A model generated the notes under the pieces. That model saw nothing but the letters and a program-made list of their open reading frames with translations, was not told where the DNA came from and made no database searches. Below, in pieces: positions 1 through 6,264 of a stretch of DNA of 8,651 nucleotides. The stretch spans positions 1 to 8,651 of the forward strand of contig URRG01000077.1 of the NCBI GenBank assembly GCA_900550095.1. Reading direction: 5' to 3'. This DNA is from an uncultured Oscillospiraceae bacterium. Lineage in GTDB: Bacteria; Bacillota; Clostridia; Oscillospirales; Acutalibacteraceae. The position numbers were made by a program, and so were the translations under genes. How positions within the stretch are numbered: position 1 is the stretch's first letter; each line of letters begins with the position of its first letter.

Positions 1-519
1 GGACATGTGATCCGCGTGATGATTGTAGGTGTACCCAATGTAGGGAAATCCTCGCTGATCAACAGGCTCTGCAGAGGCGGGAAGGCAGAAGTGGCAGACC
101 GCCCGGGCGTTACCCGGCAGAATCGGTGGTTCACGATCGGAAAGGGCTTTGAGCTTTTGGATACCCCCGGTGTTCTGTGGCCGAAGTTCGAAGATAAGCT
201 GGTTGGAGAAAAGCTGGCCTTTACCGGGGCGGTAAAGGACGATGTGGTGGATACGGAGCATCTCGCATCCCGTCTTTTGGAATTTCTCGCAGAGGCATAT
301 CCAAAGGAGCTCAGCGCACGTTATAAGCTGGAAGGAGTAGAGCTTTCCGGCCACCCGGGATATGAGCTTTTGGAAATAATCGGAAAAAAGAGAGGAATGC
401 TCCTTTCCGGGGGAGAGATCAATACGGAACGGGCATCCATCGCTGTTCTGGACGAGTTCCGAGGCGCTGTGATTGGTCGTATTACGTTGGAAACGCCAGA
501 GGATACTGTTGGTGTATGA
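1..519 (+). CDS. rbgA: Ribosome biogenesis GTPase RbgA/YlqF, C-terminal part (5' end outside window)
   Basis: RbgA is a circularly permuted GTPase that acts in the cytosol at a late step of 50S subunit assembly. The reading frame is open from base 1, so the gene is cut by the window edge and 172 residues are visible. The P-loop (G1) motif GVPNVGKS lies at visible residues 10-17, a G2-like threonine at 39 in RPGVTRQ, and the G3 motif DTPG at 54-57. Because of the permuted order (G4-G5-G1-G2-G3), the missing N-terminal part should carry G4 and G5. After G3 comes the helical C-terminal domain, with the YELLEIIGKKRG stretch around 121-132. Family members are usually about 280-290 residues, so roughly 115 are missing. 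The stop is TGA at 517-519 and rnhB follows after 36 bases, a linkage known in Bacillota. The assignment is firm from the P-loop context and the C-terminal domain. Confidence 0.93.
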   Translation, partial: GHVIRVMIVGVPNVGKSSLINRLCRGGKAEVADRPGVTRQNRWFTIGKGFELLDTPGVLWPKFEDKLVGEKLAFTGAVKDDVVDTEHLASRLLEFLAEAYPKELSARYKLEGVELSGHPGYELLEIIGKKRGMLLSGGEINTERASIAVLDEFRGAVIGRITLETPEDTVGV

Positions 520-555
520 TCGGAGAAGACGCTGAGCACACAGGAGGAACAGGAA

Positions 556-1158
556 ATGGATTGGTACCTGTATGAGAAAGAAGCGGCTCAAAGGGGATAC
601 AGGGCGGTTTGTGGTATAGACGAGGCGGGCAGGGGGCCTCTTGCAGGGCCTGTTTTTGCCGCCGCTGTCATTCTGCCGTTGGAGATGGAGATTCCCGGCT
701 TGAACGATTCCAAAAAGCTGACCGCCAAGAAAAGGGAAGCGCTTTTTCCTCTTATCCAGGAAAAGGCGGCTGCTTGGTCCGTGGCCTTTGCAACAGAAAA
801 GGAGATCGATGAGATCAATATTCTGCAGGCTACCTATTTGGCTATGCGAAGGGCCTGCGAGGGGCTTTCCCTGCCGGCGGACTATGCTTTGGTAGATGGA
901 AACCGAATGCCGCCCCTTTCTGTCCGTGGGGAGACGATCGTAAAGGGGGACGGCCTTTCCGCCAGTATAGCGGCGGCTTCCATCCTGGCAAAGGTAAGCA
1001 GGGACAGACTCATGCTGGAGTTGGATTCCCTGTATCCCGAATATCAGTTTGCCAAGCATAAAGGATACGGCACGGCTCTACATATGGAACTTCTTCGCAA
1101 ATACGGCCCTTGTCCCATACACCGCCGCTCCTTCCTGACGAAACTCCTGAACGGCTGA
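556..1158 (+). CDS. rnhB: Ribonuclease HII
   Basis: RNase HII cuts the RNA strand of RNA/DNA hybrids and starts removal of single ribonucleotides misincorporated into DNA. The 200-residue protein is of normal family length. The signature IDEAGRGPLAGPV starts at residue 21 and supplies the catalytic pair D22/E23. DSKKL follows at 51-55. The other two acidic metal ligands are D114 (ALVDGN) and D132 (KGDGLSASIAAASILAKV). KHKGYGT at 168-174 is the conserved substrate-binding region, and the protein ends in a short helical tail. The ATG start at 556 has an excellent AGGAGG at 542-547 with an 8-base gap. It follows rbgA and lies 10 bases before the YraN-family gene, so it is probably in one operon with both. 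All four carboxylates are intact and nothing looks degraded. Confidence 0.97.
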   Translation: MDWYLYEKEAAQRGYRAVCGIDEAGRGPLAGPVFAAAVILPLEMEIPGLNDSKKLTAKKREALFPLIQEKAAAWSVAFATEKEIDEINILQATYLAMRRACEGLSLPADYALVDGNRMPPLSVRGETIVKGDGLSASIAAASILAKVSRDRLMLELDSLYPEYQFAKHKGYGTALHMELLRKYGPCPIHRRSFLTKLLNG

Positions 1159-1168
1159 GGGAGGCTGT

Positions 1169-1534
1169 ATGAACGAAAAAGGGAAAAAGGGCGAATCTCT
1201 GGCGGCTTGCTATCTGGAGAAAAAAGGATATACGGTGGTCGTCCGGAACTACCACAGCCGATATGGAGAAATCGACCTGATCTGCCGTAAGGACGGGTAT
1301 CTTGTTTTTGTAGAGGTGAAAGAGAGAAAAGCTTCCTCCTTTGCGGAGCCTTTGGAAGCGGTGACGGCTAAAAAACGGGAAAAACTGCTTCTGACAGCGG
1401 AGCAGTACCTGATGCGGGAGGAAGGCCTGTCTTGTTTGCAGCCTCGGTTCGATGCGGTGGCTGTTATAGAGAAGGATGGAAATTATTCCTTTTGCCATAT
1501 AGAAAATGCATTTGGAGAAGGTGGATGGTATTGA
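1169..1534 (+). CDS. YraN family (UPF0102) nuclease-like protein
   Basis: This 121-residue cytosolic protein belongs to the YraN/UPF0102 family, which has a restriction-endonuclease-like PD-(D/E)XK fold but no settled cellular role. Visible marks are the N-terminal GKKGESLAACYLEKKGY helix region, GEIDLIC at 33-39 and FVEVKER at 47-53. These give the acidic and lysine residues expected of the nuclease core (E34, D36, E49, K51). The ATG at 1169 is preceded by GAGGGAGG at 1157-1164, which overlaps the rnhB stop codon. That makes a rather short 4-7 base gap and suggests coupling to rnhB translation. The reading frame runs 10 bases into the downstream dipeptidase gene. The neighbourhood rbgA-rnhB-yraN is recurrent in Bacillota and hints at a nucleic acid role, but that is inference. 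Family membership is confident; biochemical function is not. Confidence 0.92.
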   Translation: MNEKGKKGESLAACYLEKKGYTVVVRNYHSRYGEIDLICRKDGYLVFVEVKERKASSFAEPLEAVTAKKREKLLLTAEQYLMREEGLSCLQPRFDAVAVIEKDGNYSFCHIENAFGEGGWY

Positions 1535-2457
1535 AGCTGGCGGATCTGCACTGCGATACTCTATGGGAATGTTATCATACTGGAATCCCGTCTCTTCGGA
1601 AAAATCCCCTGCATATCGATTTGGAGCGGGGGTGTAGGTATTCCCCTTGGATACAGTGTTTTGCGGCCTGGATGCCCGACGAGCACAGGGGAAAAGCCGC
1701 GCAAAAGGTGTTCGAGGGGATGAACCGTCTTTACAAAAGCTTCCTTCTGGATAATGCCGATAGTATGCAGCCTGTGCTCAGCGGAAAGGATTTGGAGGAA
1801 TCGGCCCGAAGGGGAAAATGCGCATCTGTTTTCGCGGTGGAAGGAGGCTCTGCCGCTGGAGGGACGCTGGAAGGGCTCCGGCATCTTTACGATGAAGGCG
1901 TACGTATGATGACGCTGACCTGGAACGCTGCTAATGAGATCGGCGGCGGCGCCGACGAACCGGGAGAACTGACGCCTTTTGGGAAAGAGGCCGTGAGAGA
2001 AATGGAGCGGATGGGGATGGTGATAGACCTTTCTCATGCCAGCGATCCTCTTTTCTGGTCTGTGGCGGAACATACAGAAAAGCCCTTTGTAGCCAGTCAT
2101 TCGGATTCCAGGGCGGTATGCCCCCATAGAAGGAATCTTACGGACGGGGAATTTTTGGAGATTTGCCGCCGGGGAGGGCTTGTAGGGCTGAATTTTACCA
2201 AAGAGTTCCTCCGCCGGGATGGAGAAGAGGCGGCGCCGGAAGATATACTGCGCCATGCGGAGCATTTCCTTGCCCTGGGCGGGGAGGATGTATTGGCCAT
2301 GGGCAGTGATTTTGACGGCACAGTGGTCCCGGAAGGCATTACGGGGATCGAATCTATGGAAAAACTGGCGGATATGTTCCTGCGTCATAACTATCCGGAA
2401 GCTCTGGTTTCCAAGATTTTCTATGAAAATACCCGCAATTTTTTTCAATCTCTTTGA
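1525..2457 (+). CDS. Membrane dipeptidase-type zinc peptidase (M19 family)
   Basis: This is a 310-residue dinuclear-zinc dipeptidase of the M19 (renal dipeptidase) family, which hydrolyses dipeptides, in some members those with a D-residue at the C-terminal side. Metal and catalytic positions seen are H9 and D11 in ADLHCDT, E106 in AVEGG, H171 in DLSHAS, H192 in ASHSDS, R203 in RRNLTD and D262 in GSDFDGT. The spacings H192-R203 and R203-D262 match those I recall for human dipeptidase 1. No signal peptide or membrane segment is visible, so the enzyme should be cytosolic, unlike the mammalian one. I chose ATG 1525, with GGAG at 1513-1516, over the more upstream in-frame starts because the family begins just before DLHCD. 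TTG 1531 is an alternative that would give a 4-base overlap with the upstream stop. The substrate cannot be read from sequence; peptide or peptidoglycan turnover is plausible. Confidence 0.93.
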   Translation: MVLKLADLHCDTLWECYHTGIPSLRKNPLHIDLERGCRYSPWIQCFAAWMPDEHRGKAAQKVFEGMNRLYKSFLLDNADSMQPVLSGKDLEESARRGKCASVFAVEGGSAAGGTLEGLRHLYDEGVRMMTLTWNAANEIGGGADEPGELTPFGKEAVREMERMGMVIDLSHASDPLFWSVAEHTEKPFVASHSDSRAVCPHRRNLTDGEFLEICRRGGLVGLNFTKEFLRRDGEEAAPEDILRHAEHFLALGGEDVLAMGSDFDGTVVPEGITGIESMEKLADMFLRHNYPEALVSKIFYENTRNFFQSL

Positions 2458-2482
2458 CAGAAATGCTCTCATATTATACAAT
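2454..2482 (+). promoter_or_regulatory. Sigma-A-type promoter for thrC
   Basis: A perfect -35 box TTGACA lies at 2454-2459 and a one-mismatch -10 box TACAAT at 2477-2482, with an optimal 17-base spacer. The -35 box overlaps the TGA stop of the dipeptidase gene (2455-2457). A run of seven Ts at 2439-2445 sits just upstream and could act as an UP-like element. Transcription would start near 2489-2490, giving a leader of about 90 bases before the thrC start. In that leader I see no T-box, no convincing terminator hairpin, and no leader peptide rich in threonine or isoleucine. Start site and strength are inferred. Confidence 0.8.
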
Positions 2483-2563
2483 ACTATGTGGATGCCGCAG
2501 TAAAATTCGCTTTGTTTCGGATGAGAAAAATGATTTCGGGCGGTAGTTTTAAAATACAGACAG

Positions 2564-2581
2564 AAAGGGGTCGTTTCCTTG
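2564..2581 (+). promoter_or_regulatory. thrC ribosome binding site with TTG start
   Basis: AAAGGGG at 2564-2570 sits 8 bases before TTG at 2579-2581. No ATG or GTG in frame nearby gives the family-typical N-terminus MKYTSTR, so this site fixes the start on the non-ATG codon. Confidence 0.8.
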
Positions 2582-4084
2582 AAATATACATCTACCAGAG
2601 ACAGGGAGAAGTCTGTCTCTGCAGCGCAGGCCATATCCCAGGGGATCAGTACGGAGGGCGGGCTTTTCGTTCCCTGTGAATTGCCTCATTATTCCTATGA
2701 GGATTTGACGGCGCTTTCAAAGTGCTCTTATGAAGAGAGGGCAATCCGGATCATGAAGGATTTTCTTACGGATTTTTCAGAGGACGAGATTCGGGAATGC
2801 GTGGAAAAGGCCTATGGCGGAAACAGGTTTTCCGGCGGCCATCCAGCTCCTCTCACACTGCAGCAGAACGGTGAACTGAATATGTATATGCTGGAGCTTT
2901 GGCATGGTCCTACATGCGCGTTCAAGGATATGGCTCTTCAGATTCTGCCCCATCTGCTCACAAAATCTTTGGAGAAGATCCATTCCGATAAAACTGCGGT
3001 GATTCTGGTGGCTACTTCCGGTGATACGGGAAAGGCCGCGCTGGAAGGCTTTAAGGATGTGGACGGTACCCGCGTTCTGGTATTTTATCCTGAAAACGGC
3101 GTAAGTCCCATGCAAAAGCTGCAGATGAGTACCCAGGAGGGCGGCAATGTGGCCGTGTGCGCTATTGAAGGCAATTTTGACGATGCGCAGACGGGCGTTA
3201 AGAGGATTTTTACCAACGAAGCTGTCCGTGCGCAGCTGGAAGCCAGAAATATGCTGTTCAGCAGCGCCAATTCCATCAACTGGGGCCGGCTTTTGCCTCA
3301 GATCGTCTACCATATCTCCGCTTACTGCGATCTCATGGCTACAGGTGAGATGGATTATGAGGGTGAGGAAATCAACGTTGTGGTTCCCACCGGCAATTTC
3401 GGAAATATACTGGCAGCTTATTATGCCAGAGAGATGGGAGTGCCTGTGCGGAAGCTGATCTGTGCTTCCAATGCAAACAATGTTCTCACGGATTTTCTGC
3501 GCACCGGCATATACGACAGAAACAGACCCTTCCACGCCACCATATCTCCCTCTATGGACATTCTGGTCTCCAGCAACCTGGAACGTCTCCTTTACCATTT
3601 GACGGGCGGAGACTGCGGGAAGGTAACAGGGTGGATGCGGCAGCTTTCGGAAACAGGCCGCTATGAAGTAGACGATGGGGCAAAGGATGCCTTGAAGGCT
3701 CTTTTCTGGGCCGGATTCTGTGATGACGAGGCTACGAAGGAAACTATCCGTGAAGTGTTCGGCGTCGAGAATTACCTGGTGGATCCGCATACGGCGGTGG
3801 CTGCAAACGTTTATAAGCAGTATGTGGAAAAAACGGAAGACAGAAAGACTCCAACCGTGGTTGTTTCTACAGCTTCTCCGTATAAATTTCCGGCGGATGT
3901 GCTTTCTGCTGTTGCAGGAGAGGAACAGCCGGGAGATGAATTCCAGCAGATCGCACAGCTTGCCTCTCTTACAGGTACGCCGGTCCCTGCTCCCATTGGA
4001 GAATTGCAGGGGAAGGAAATCCGCTTTCGGAACAGCTGCAGGCCGGACGGTATGACAGAGGCCGTTTTGGCTATGGTCCGGTAA
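2579..4084 (+). CDS. thrC: Threonine synthase
   Basis: Threonine synthase converts O-phospho-L-homoserine to L-threonine and phosphate with pyridoxal phosphate, the last step of threonine synthesis. The 501-residue length fits the longer, E. coli/fungal-like class. Key sites are LWHGPTCAFKDMALQ with the PLP lysine K116, TSGDTGKA at 146-153, SANSINWGRLLPQ at 229-241, the phosphate-binding PTGNFGN at 270-276, DPHTAVA at 402-408 and STASPYKFP at 430-438. Translation begins at TTG 2579, giving MKYTSTR, the usual family N-terminus. The gene has its own near-consensus promoter and stands apart from homoserine dehydrogenase or kinase genes, at least within this window. The next gene starts one base after its TAA stop. 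The protein appears complete, and the assignment is very secure. Confidence 0.97.
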   Translation: MKYTSTRDREKSVSAAQAISQGISTEGGLFVPCELPHYSYEDLTALSKCSYEERAIRIMKDFLTDFSEDEIRECVEKAYGGNRFSGGHPAPLTLQQNGELNMYMLELWHGPTCAFKDMALQILPHLLTKSLEKIHSDKTAVILVATSGDTGKAALEGFKDVDGTRVLVFYPENGVSPMQKLQMSTQEGGNVAVCAIEGNFDDAQTGVKRIFTNEAVRAQLEARNMLFSSANSINWGRLLPQIVYHISAYCDLMATGEMDYEGEEINVVVPTGNFGNILAAYYAREMGVPVRKLICASNANNVLTDFLRTGIYDRNRPFHATISPSMDILVSSNLERLLYHLTGGDCGKVTGWMRQLSETGRYEVDDGAKDALKALFWAGFCDDEATKETIREVFGVENYLVDPHTAVAANVYKQYVEKTEDRKTPTVVVSTASPYKFPADVLSAVAGEEQPGDEFQQIAQLASLTGTPVPAPIGELQGKEIRFRNSCRPDGMTEAVLAMVR

Positions 4085-4085
4085 T

Positions 4086-4775
4086 ATGGCGGTTTATACC
4101 ATTGCGGATCTCCATCTTTCCTTGGGAGTGGATAAGCCTATGGATGTATTTCCGGGGTGGAAGGATTATGTTTCCCGGTTGGAAAAGAACTGGAGGGCTC
4201 TGGTAACAGAGGAAGATACGGTTGTGATTCCGGGGGATATATCCTGGGCCATGAAGCTGGAAGAATCCGCGAAAGACTTTGCTTTTATCCATTCGCTGCC
4301 CGGCAGAAAGCTTTTATTGAAGGGGAATCACGATTTCTGGTGGAGCACCAGAAAAAAGCTGGAGGATTTTTTTGCCAGGCAGGGCTTCTATTCCCTTGAA
4401 ATCGTTCATAACAATGCTGTGGCGGTGGAAGATATCGCTGTCTGCGGGACCAGAGGCTGGCTGTATAATGCGGAGACAGATGAGGACAGGAAGATCGTGA
4501 ACCGGGAGGTGGGCAGACTGGCCGCTTCCCTTCAGGAAGCAGAGAGAACAGGAAAGAAGCCGGTGGTTTTTCTGCACTATCCTCCTATTTTCGACGGTCA
4601 GAAATGCCGGGAAATCCTGGATGTCCTTATAGAACATAAAATAAGCGACTGTTATTTCGGCCATATTCACGGGACACAGGCGGCCAAGCGAGCTGTCACG
4701 GGGGAATACGGAGGTGTGAGGATGCATTTGGTCTCATGCGACTATGTGCATTTTACCCCTGTTCGCGTAAGATGA
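4086..4775 (+). CDS. Metallophosphoesterase, calcineurin-like, substrate unknown
   Basis: This is a 229-residue dimetal phosphoesterase-fold protein, probably of the group I recall as COG1768 'predicted phosphohydrolase'. The full metal-site set is present: D8 and H10 in ADLHLS, D51 in PGDISW, N81/H82 in KGNHDFWW, H164 in LHYPP, and H193/H195 in FGHIHG. There is no signal peptide or membrane segment, so it should be cytosolic. ATG 4086 lies one base after the thrC stop and has no clear Shine-Dalgarno sequence of its own. Translation therefore probably depends on ribosomes finishing thrC. The start cannot lie further downstream without losing D8/H10. Its natural substrate (nucleotide, phosphoprotein or other phosphoester) cannot be told from sequence. 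The pairing with thrC may be coincidental, since the following tig gene has its own promoter. Confidence 0.9.
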   Translation: MAVYTIADLHLSLGVDKPMDVFPGWKDYVSRLEKNWRALVTEEDTVVIPGDISWAMKLEESAKDFAFIHSLPGRKLLLKGNHDFWWSTRKKLEDFFARQGFYSLEIVHNNAVAVEDIAVCGTRGWLYNAETDEDRKIVNREVGRLAASLQEAERTGKKPVVFLHYPPIFDGQKCREILDVLIEHKISDCYFGHIHGTQAAKRAVTGEYGGVRMHLVSCDYVHFTPVRVR

Positions 4776-4801
4776 ATATTTTTTAAAATTTTCATGGAAA
4801 A

Positions 4802-4831
4802 CTGGCACTTTCTTAAAGAGTGTGCTATAAT
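4802..4831 (+). promoter_or_regulatory. Extended -10 promoter for tig
   Basis: A consensus extended -10 element, TGCTATAAT, occupies 4823-4831 (hexamer 4826-4831). A weaker -35, CTGGCA at 4802-4807, matches TTGACA at four of six positions with an 18-base spacer. The preceding 4776-4795 is almost purely A+T and could serve as an UP element. Transcription would start near 4838, about 30 bases before the tig start. This is probably the main promoter of the tig-clpP-clpX-lon group. Confidence 0.78.
4805..4825. repeat. Imperfect 21-bp dyad in the tig promoter spacer
   Basis: The arms GCAC..TCTT and AAGA..GTGC are perfectly complementary around a single central A at 4815. Only two base pairs fail, at 4809-4810 against 4820-4821. 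The dyad overlaps the last three bases of the -35 box and fills the spacer up to the -10 box, a classical operator position. It resembles the CIRCE element (HrcA site) in carrying GCACT and GAGTG, but the arm spacing and flanks do not fit CIRCE. A regulator is not identified. Confidence 0.5.
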
Positions 4832-4855
4832 GACTAAGATAATTTGCAATTTCGC

Positions 4856-4871
4856 AGGAGGAAGTAAAATG
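4856..4871 (+). promoter_or_regulatory. tig ribosome binding site and start
   Basis: AGGAGG at 4856-4861 stands 7 bases before ATG 4869-4871. The same frame is open further upstream from ATG 4794, but that start lies upstream of the tig promoter and has no good ribosome binding site, so 4869 is the true start. Confidence 0.9.
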
Positions 4872-6170
4872 AGTCTGAAATCGTGCAATAAGGTTGATAC
4901 CAACCGCAGCCAGCTGGAAATCGAAATCAGCGGTGAGGAATTTGAAAAAGCTTTGGAAGCGGCTTACCGCAGAGAGAACAAGAAGATCATGATTCCTGGT
5001 TTCCGCAAAGGCAAGGCTCCCCGTGCTTTTGTTGAAAAATACTATGGCGAAAACGTATTCTATGAGGATGCGATCAATGCGCTGTATCCCGACGCTCTGG
5101 AAAATGCCATCCAGGAGGCAGGCGTTGAGTTCATAGAAGATAAGATTGATTTTGAGCTGGTTTCTGCCGGCAAGGACGGCCTTGTTTTCAAGGCAACCGT
5201 GACCACCAAGCCGGAAGTGACCATTGAAAATTATAAAGGCATTGCCGTCACAAAGAAGCCTGTGGCCGTTTCTGAAGAGGATGTAGACGCCGAGGTCAAG
5301 AAGGTTCTGGACCGCAATTCCCGGATGGTCACGGTAGAGGACCGCGCTGCTCAGAAAGACGATATCACCGTGATCGATTTTGAGGGCTTTGTGGGCGATA
5401 CCGCTTTTGAGGGCGGAAAGGGTGAAAATTACAGCCTGACATTGGGCTCCGGCCAGTTTATTCCCGGCTTTGAAGATCAGATCATCGGCCACAATACGGG
5501 AGATGCATTTGACGTGAACGTTACCTTCCCGGAGAAGTATCAGGCAGAAGAGCTTGCAGGCAAAGAAGCTGTATTCAAGGTAAAGCTTCATGAGATTAAG
5601 GCTAAGGAACTTCCTGAATTCGACGATGAGTTTGTAAAAGATGTCAGCGATTTCGATACAGTAGAGGCTTATCGGGAGGATATCAAGAAGAACCTGACCG
5701 AAGCAGCTGAAAAGCGCGCCAGCGACGAGGTCGAAAATCAGATGGTCGATAAGCTGGTGGAGCTGGTGCAGGCTGAGATTCCGGAGGCTATGTACGAAAA
5801 CCAGATCAATGACGATATTCGTGACTTCGGGTACCGTCTCCAGTCTCAGGGCCTGAATTTTGAAACATATCTCAAGTATACAGGCATGGATGCCGATTCT
5901 ATCCGTGCTTCCTTCCGGCCACAGGCGGAGCGTCAGGTAAAGGTACGACTCGCTTTGGAAAAGATCGCAGAACTGGAAGCGATTAAGCCCACAGAGGAAG
6001 AAATCGGCGCCGAATATGAAAAGATCGCCAAGGCCTATGAGATGGACGTAGAGAACGTCAAGAAGATGATTACGGAAGAGGCTCTGGCAAAGGATATAGC
6101 CGTAGAAAAAGCCGCAGGGATTGTCCGCGACGCTTTGGCCGTTACGGAAACCGCTGAAAAGGCTGAATAA
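4869..6170 (+). CDS. tig: Trigger factor (ribosome-associated chaperone and prolyl isomerase)
   Basis: Trigger factor binds ribosomal protein L23 at the exit tunnel and shields nascent chains; its middle domain is an FKBP-type peptidyl-prolyl isomerase. The 433-residue length is typical. The N-terminal ribosome-binding signature GFRKGKAPR is at 44-52. The isomerase domain spans roughly 165-245, with VIDFEGFVGDTAFEGG at its start and GSGQFIPGFEDQIIG at 193-207. The long helical C-terminal chaperone domain runs from about 250 to the end, rich in E, K and A, with a charged alanine-rich tail. The start is fixed by AGGAGG 7 bases upstream. The gene follows its own extended -10 promoter and heads the cluster with clpP, clpX and lon, pairing folding with degradation. 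A G+C-rich hairpin follows the stop codon and may cut down transcription into clpP. Confidence 0.97.
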   Translation: MSLKSCNKVDTNRSQLEIEISGEEFEKALEAAYRRENKKIMIPGFRKGKAPRAFVEKYYGENVFYEDAINALYPDALENAIQEAGVEFIEDKIDFELVSAGKDGLVFKATVTTKPEVTIENYKGIAVTKKPVAVSEEDVDAEVKKVLDRNSRMVTVEDRAAQKDDITVIDFEGFVGDTAFEGGKGENYSLTLGSGQFIPGFEDQIIGHNTGDAFDVNVTFPEKYQAEELAGKEAVFKVKLHEIKAKELPEFDDEFVKDVSDFDTVEAYREDIKKNLTEAAEKRASDEVENQMVDKLVELVQAEIPEAMYENQINDDIRDFGYRLQSQGLNFETYLKYTGMDADSIRASFRPQAERQVKVRLALEKIAELEAIKPTEEEIGAEYEKIAKAYEMDVENVKKMITEEALAKDIAVEKAAGIVRDALAVTETAEKAE

Positions 6171-6199
6171 AACCTGTACGAATATCCAATCCTTAGAAA

Positions 6200-6234
6200 G
6201 ATGCCGGCCTCCCGCGCAGGCCGGCGTCCGTTTT
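6200..6234 (+). terminator. Intrinsic terminator or attenuator between tig and clpP
   Basis: Arms 6200-6210 and 6218-6228 form an 11-bp stem with one G-U pair. Its core is the perfect match GCCGGCCT/AGGCCGGC. The loop is seven bases (CCCGCGC), followed by CG and TTTT at 6231-6234. The U-tract is short and begins two bases after the stem, so termination is probably partial. Only about 15 bases separate it from the clpP ribosome binding site and I see no promoter there, so clpP most likely depends on readthrough from tig or on a promoter I missed upstream. Confidence 0.7.
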
Positions 6235-6264
6235 ATCCGGCGCGGAGACAGGTGGTTTAATACG

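Noticed and set aside
2411..2445. Terminator after the dipeptidase gene from the run of seven Ts at 2439-2445
   Set aside because: The only preceding hairpin is a short A+T-rich one (ATTTTC/GAAAAT) separated from the T-run by about nine bases, and the T-run lies inside the coding sequence; it fits better as an A+T-rich element upstream of the thrC promoter.
1561..2634. Long open frame of 357 codons on the - strand opposite the dipeptidase gene
   Set aside because: It lies antisense to a gene with a full set of catalytic residues, its translation shows no recognisable domain, and it arises from the codon bias of the real gene.
2488..2679. Small open frame in the thrC leader overlapping the thrC start, considered as a leader peptide
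   Set aside because: It has no run of threonine or isoleucine codons, no ribosome binding site at its start, and runs out of frame into thrC.
2777..3790. Open frame of 337 codons on the - strand opposite thrC
   Set aside because: It is antisense to a complete threonine synthase and has no family signature; a shadow frame.
4776..4800. Terminator after the metallophosphoesterase gene in the A+T-rich stretch
   Set aside because: There is no G+C-rich stem; only weak TTTTC/GAAAA pairing, so transcription from thrC may run on into tig.
4803..4817. TGGCAC as a sigma-54 -24 element upstream of tig
   Set aside because: The matching -12 element (TTGC five bases further) is absent, while a consensus extended -10 for the housekeeping sigma factor is present.
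4805..4822. CIRCE (HrcA) element at the tig promoter
   Set aside because: GCACT and GAGTG are present, but the spacing between the arms and the flanking bases do not match the CIRCE consensus.
4734..5591. Open frame of 285 codons on the - strand opposite tig
   Set aside because: It crosses the tig promoter region and the trigger factor coding sequence and shows no family features; a shadow of a gene with strong codon bias.
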